Assembly: GCA_000998025.1 (NCBI GenBank)
Contig: LCJG01000011.1
Coordinates: forward strand, 1-24,305
Source: Candidatus Collierbacteria bacterium GW2011_GWB1_44_6
Lineage (GTDB): Bacteria > Patescibacteriota > Microgenomatia > UBA1400 > MFAQ01
Reading direction: 5' to 3'
Length of the DNA: 24,305 bases
Every line of letters starts with the position of its first letter. Position 1 is the first letter of the stretch. Of this stretch, positions 23,164-24,305 are shown piece after piece. The notes under the pieces were generated by a model. The model made no database searches. It worked only from the letters and a program-made list of their open reading frames with translations, and had not been told where the DNA came from. The position numbers and the translations under genes were made by a program.

Positions 23164-23670
23164 TTATTTCTTTGGTTTGATCTGGGCAATCAAGAGCTTA
23201 CCCATAAACTTGGGGGCTTCAGCGACACTAGAGACTCCGGATAGTTTTTCCAGCACCTCCGCCATGAGCTTTTCGCCAAAATCTTTTTTGGTGATTTCCC
23301 TTCCCTGGAATTTTACCACTAACTTGACTCTATCGCCACCCTTAAGGAATTTTTCCGCCTGACGGACTTTGACCATCATGTCGTTCACTGCCATAAACGG
23401 CTTGAGCCTAATTTCCTTAGTCTCTTGACCTCCCTTGGAACTGCCGGAGTGATCTTTTTTCTCTTCTTGATATTTAAATTTTTGAAAATCAATGATTTTG
23501 ACAATGGGAGGTGTGGCCTTGTCGGTGACTTCGACTAGATCAAGACCTAGCGCCAAAGCTCTCTCTAAGGCTTCCTTCGTGGGCATGATGCCTAACTGTT
23601 TGCTTTCTTCGTCGATCACACGAACTTCAGGATATCTAATATTTTGATTTATGCGGTAGTATTTACCCAA
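23164..23670 (-). CDS. infC: Translation initiation factor IF-3
   Basis: IF-3 keeps the 30S subunit dissociated and proofreads the initiation codon. It has 168 residues. N-terminal domain YYRINQNIRYPEVRVIDEESKQLGIM and the linker with ALALGLDLVEV..ATPPIVKIIDFQKFKYQ; C-terminal domain KEIRLKPFMAVNDMMVKVRQAEKFLKGGDRVKLVVKFQGRE. No ATG or GTG is available before the conserved region, so TTG 23670 is the best start; a non-canonical start is usual for infC, where it allows autocontrol by IF-3. A weak -10 (TAAAAT, minus strand 23704-23699) lies 28 nt upstream. Confidence 0.95.
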   Translation of the reverse strand: MGKYYRINQNIRYPEVRVIDEESKQLGIMPTKEALERALALGLDLVEVTDKATPPIVKIIDFQKFKYQEEKKDHSGSSKGGQETKEIRLKPFMAVNDMMVKVRQAEKFLKGGDRVKLVVKFQGREITKKDFGEKLMAEVLEKLSGVSSVAEAPKFMGKLLIAQIKPKK

Positions 23671-23719
23671 GTTTTTTGTTTTTGATTGATATGTTGCTAT
23701 TTTACTACAGATTAGGCAT

Positions 23720-23745
23720 AAAAATGAGACACCTTAAAGGTGTCT
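23720..23745 (-). terminator. Hairpin with T-run downstream of ddl
   Basis: AGACACCTT / AAGGTGTCT (23745-23737 and 23735-23727, minus strand) is a perfect inverted repeat with a single central base, realistically a 7-bp stem with a 5-nt loop. It is followed on the minus strand by CA and five T (23724-23720), the expected polarity to end the ddl transcript before infC. Confidence 0.6.
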
Positions 23746-23773
23746 TGAAGAGACAATTATTTGTATCTCTGTT

Positions 23774-23798
23774 TTTCTAGCCAGAAGGTGGCTAGAAA
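23774..23798. repeat. Perfect 9-bp inverted repeat between ddl and infC
   Basis: TTTCTAGCC (23774-23782), 7-nt loop, GGCTAGAAA (23790-23798). No T-run follows on either strand, so it is not a standard terminator by itself. It lies just after the ddl stop codon, in a stretch that remains open in another minus-strand frame to a TAA at 23759-23757. It could be mRNA 3'-end structure or just coding sequence of a frameshifted ddl tail. Confidence 0.6.
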
Positions 23799-23830
23799 GA
23801 TGATCAGTGCGATAAGGGGTTGGAGGTTTC

Positions 23831-24305
23831 TTATTGGGACGAATCCGTCAACGAGGGCGGTGCCAAGCCTTTTGGGAAAAGGGAGACTGGAGTAAGACCT
23901 GGAACAGTATTAACTTCAAGAACATAAATTTTGTTATCTTTGATAATAATGTCCACTCTGCCAAAACCTCGACAGCCAAGAGTTTGGTAGGCCAAAATAG
24001 CTGCTTTTTGAGCATCGTTTGTAAGTTTTTTACCAATCCTTGCCGGCACAATTTCGTCACAAAGTTTTTCGTCATATTTGGCTTTGTAATCGAAAAAATC
24101 TGTCTTGGAAATAATTTCAACTACAGGAAGGGCGGTAGGATTATCATTGCCGAGGATAGGAACAGTTATTTCTCTCCCTTTTATATATTCTTCTACTATT
24201 GCCAAATCGCTGTAGCTAAATGCCAATTTTAGAGCCTTTTTAAGATCAGATTTCTTGGCGACTTTGGAAACGCCGAAAGAAGATCCCTGATTTGATGGTT
24301 TGACA
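23831..24305 (-). CDS. ddl: D-alanine-D-alanine ligase, C-terminal part (partial)
   Basis: ATP-grasp ligase making D-Ala-D-Ala for peptidoglycan. The frame enters from the right edge; 157 residues are visible. VKPSNQGSSFGVSKV is the Ddl ATP-binding loop, then VEEYIKGREITVPIL and TDFFDYKAKY. The Mg-binding residues are in GRVDIIIKDNKIYVLEVNTVPGLTP (Asp, Glu, Asn). The end is odd: after SLFPK the frame gives GLAPPSLTDSSQ and stops, where Ddl proteins normally continue for about 25-30 residues with a G-I/M-S-F..L...I helix. A second minus-strand frame is open here to 23757, so a frameshift is possible. Confidence 0.93.
   Translation of the reverse strand, partial: VKPSNQGSSFGVSKVAKKSDLKKALKLAFSYSDLAIVEEYIKGREITVPILGNDNPTALPVVEIISKTDFFDYKAKYDEKLCDEIVPARIGKKLTNDAQKAAILAYQTLGCRGFGRVDIIIKDNKIYVLEVNTVPGLTPVSLFPKGLAPPSLTDSSQ

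Noticed and set aside
1..24305. CRISPR arrays, tRNA or rRNA genes, insertion sequences, prophage genes
   Set aside because: I saw no regularly spaced repeats, no transposase or integrase reading frames and no cloverleaf-like or rRNA sequence on either strand; all space is taken by the genes listed.

Overview
The window looks like a chromosomal segment from a member of the Candidate Phyla Radiation (Patescibacteria), possibly a Microgenomates-like lineage. The grounds are dense packing with 1-4 nt overlaps, compact versions of universal genes, a type IV pilus (T4P) locus of monoderm type (PilB-T-C-D-M-N-O with no PilP or PilQ secretin here) and a swarm of small prepilins. UGA is used as a stop at conserved gene ends, so the UGA=Gly code of Gracilibacteria/Absconditabacteria does not apply. 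The lineage is an inference; there is no rRNA gene in the window.

Layout. (1) 1-377: the N-terminal part of gyrB on the minus strand, cut by the window edge. (2) 464-13031, all plus strand: a short P-loop-less clamp-loader-like protein, then the T4P locus. The locus reads as several transcription units: pilB-pilT-pilC; a prepilin at 5210 with its own putative promoter and terminator (probably the major pilin); pilD followed by eight more prepilin-like genes joined mostly by 4-nt overlaps; and pilM-pilN-pilO. The last four prepilin-like genes match the minor-pilin order GspH-I-J-K / FimT-PilV-PilW-PilX. (3) 13038-16895, minus strand, read right to left: a 31-residue membrane micro-protein, recG, rpmF, nusB, rnc, rpsP, khpA. 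(4) 16917-19499, plus strand: a bifunctional class A penicillin-binding protein. (5) 19496-23670, minus strand: infC-rpmI-rplT, a terminator, then pheS-pheT; pheT converges on the PBP gene with overlapping stop codons. (6) 23671-23830: intergenic DNA with two perfect hairpins. (7) 23831-24305: the C-terminal half of D-Ala-D-Ala ligase on the minus strand, running off the window, with a suspicious C-terminus.

How it fits together. PilB and PilT would power extension and retraction through the PilC platform and the PilM-N-O ring. PilD would process nine prepilin-like subunits, one probably the fibre and four probably the tip/priming complex. The remaining genes are core housekeeping: topology, repair, rRNA processing and antitermination, ribosomal proteins, Phe-tRNA synthetase and peptidoglycan synthesis.

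Most interesting signals: a recurrent promoter geometry in which a -10 hexamer (usually TGN-extended) sits exactly 6 nt before the ATG at five unit-leading genes, predicting leaderless mRNAs; a rpsP promoter of this kind built into the rnc stop codon; a 16-bp perfect palindrome inserted in frame in the leader peptide of the likely major pilin; a prepilin missing 12 residues of the N-terminal helix relative to four siblings; a PheT without its EMAP-like OB domain; and an unannotatably short membrane ORF translationally coupled to recG.
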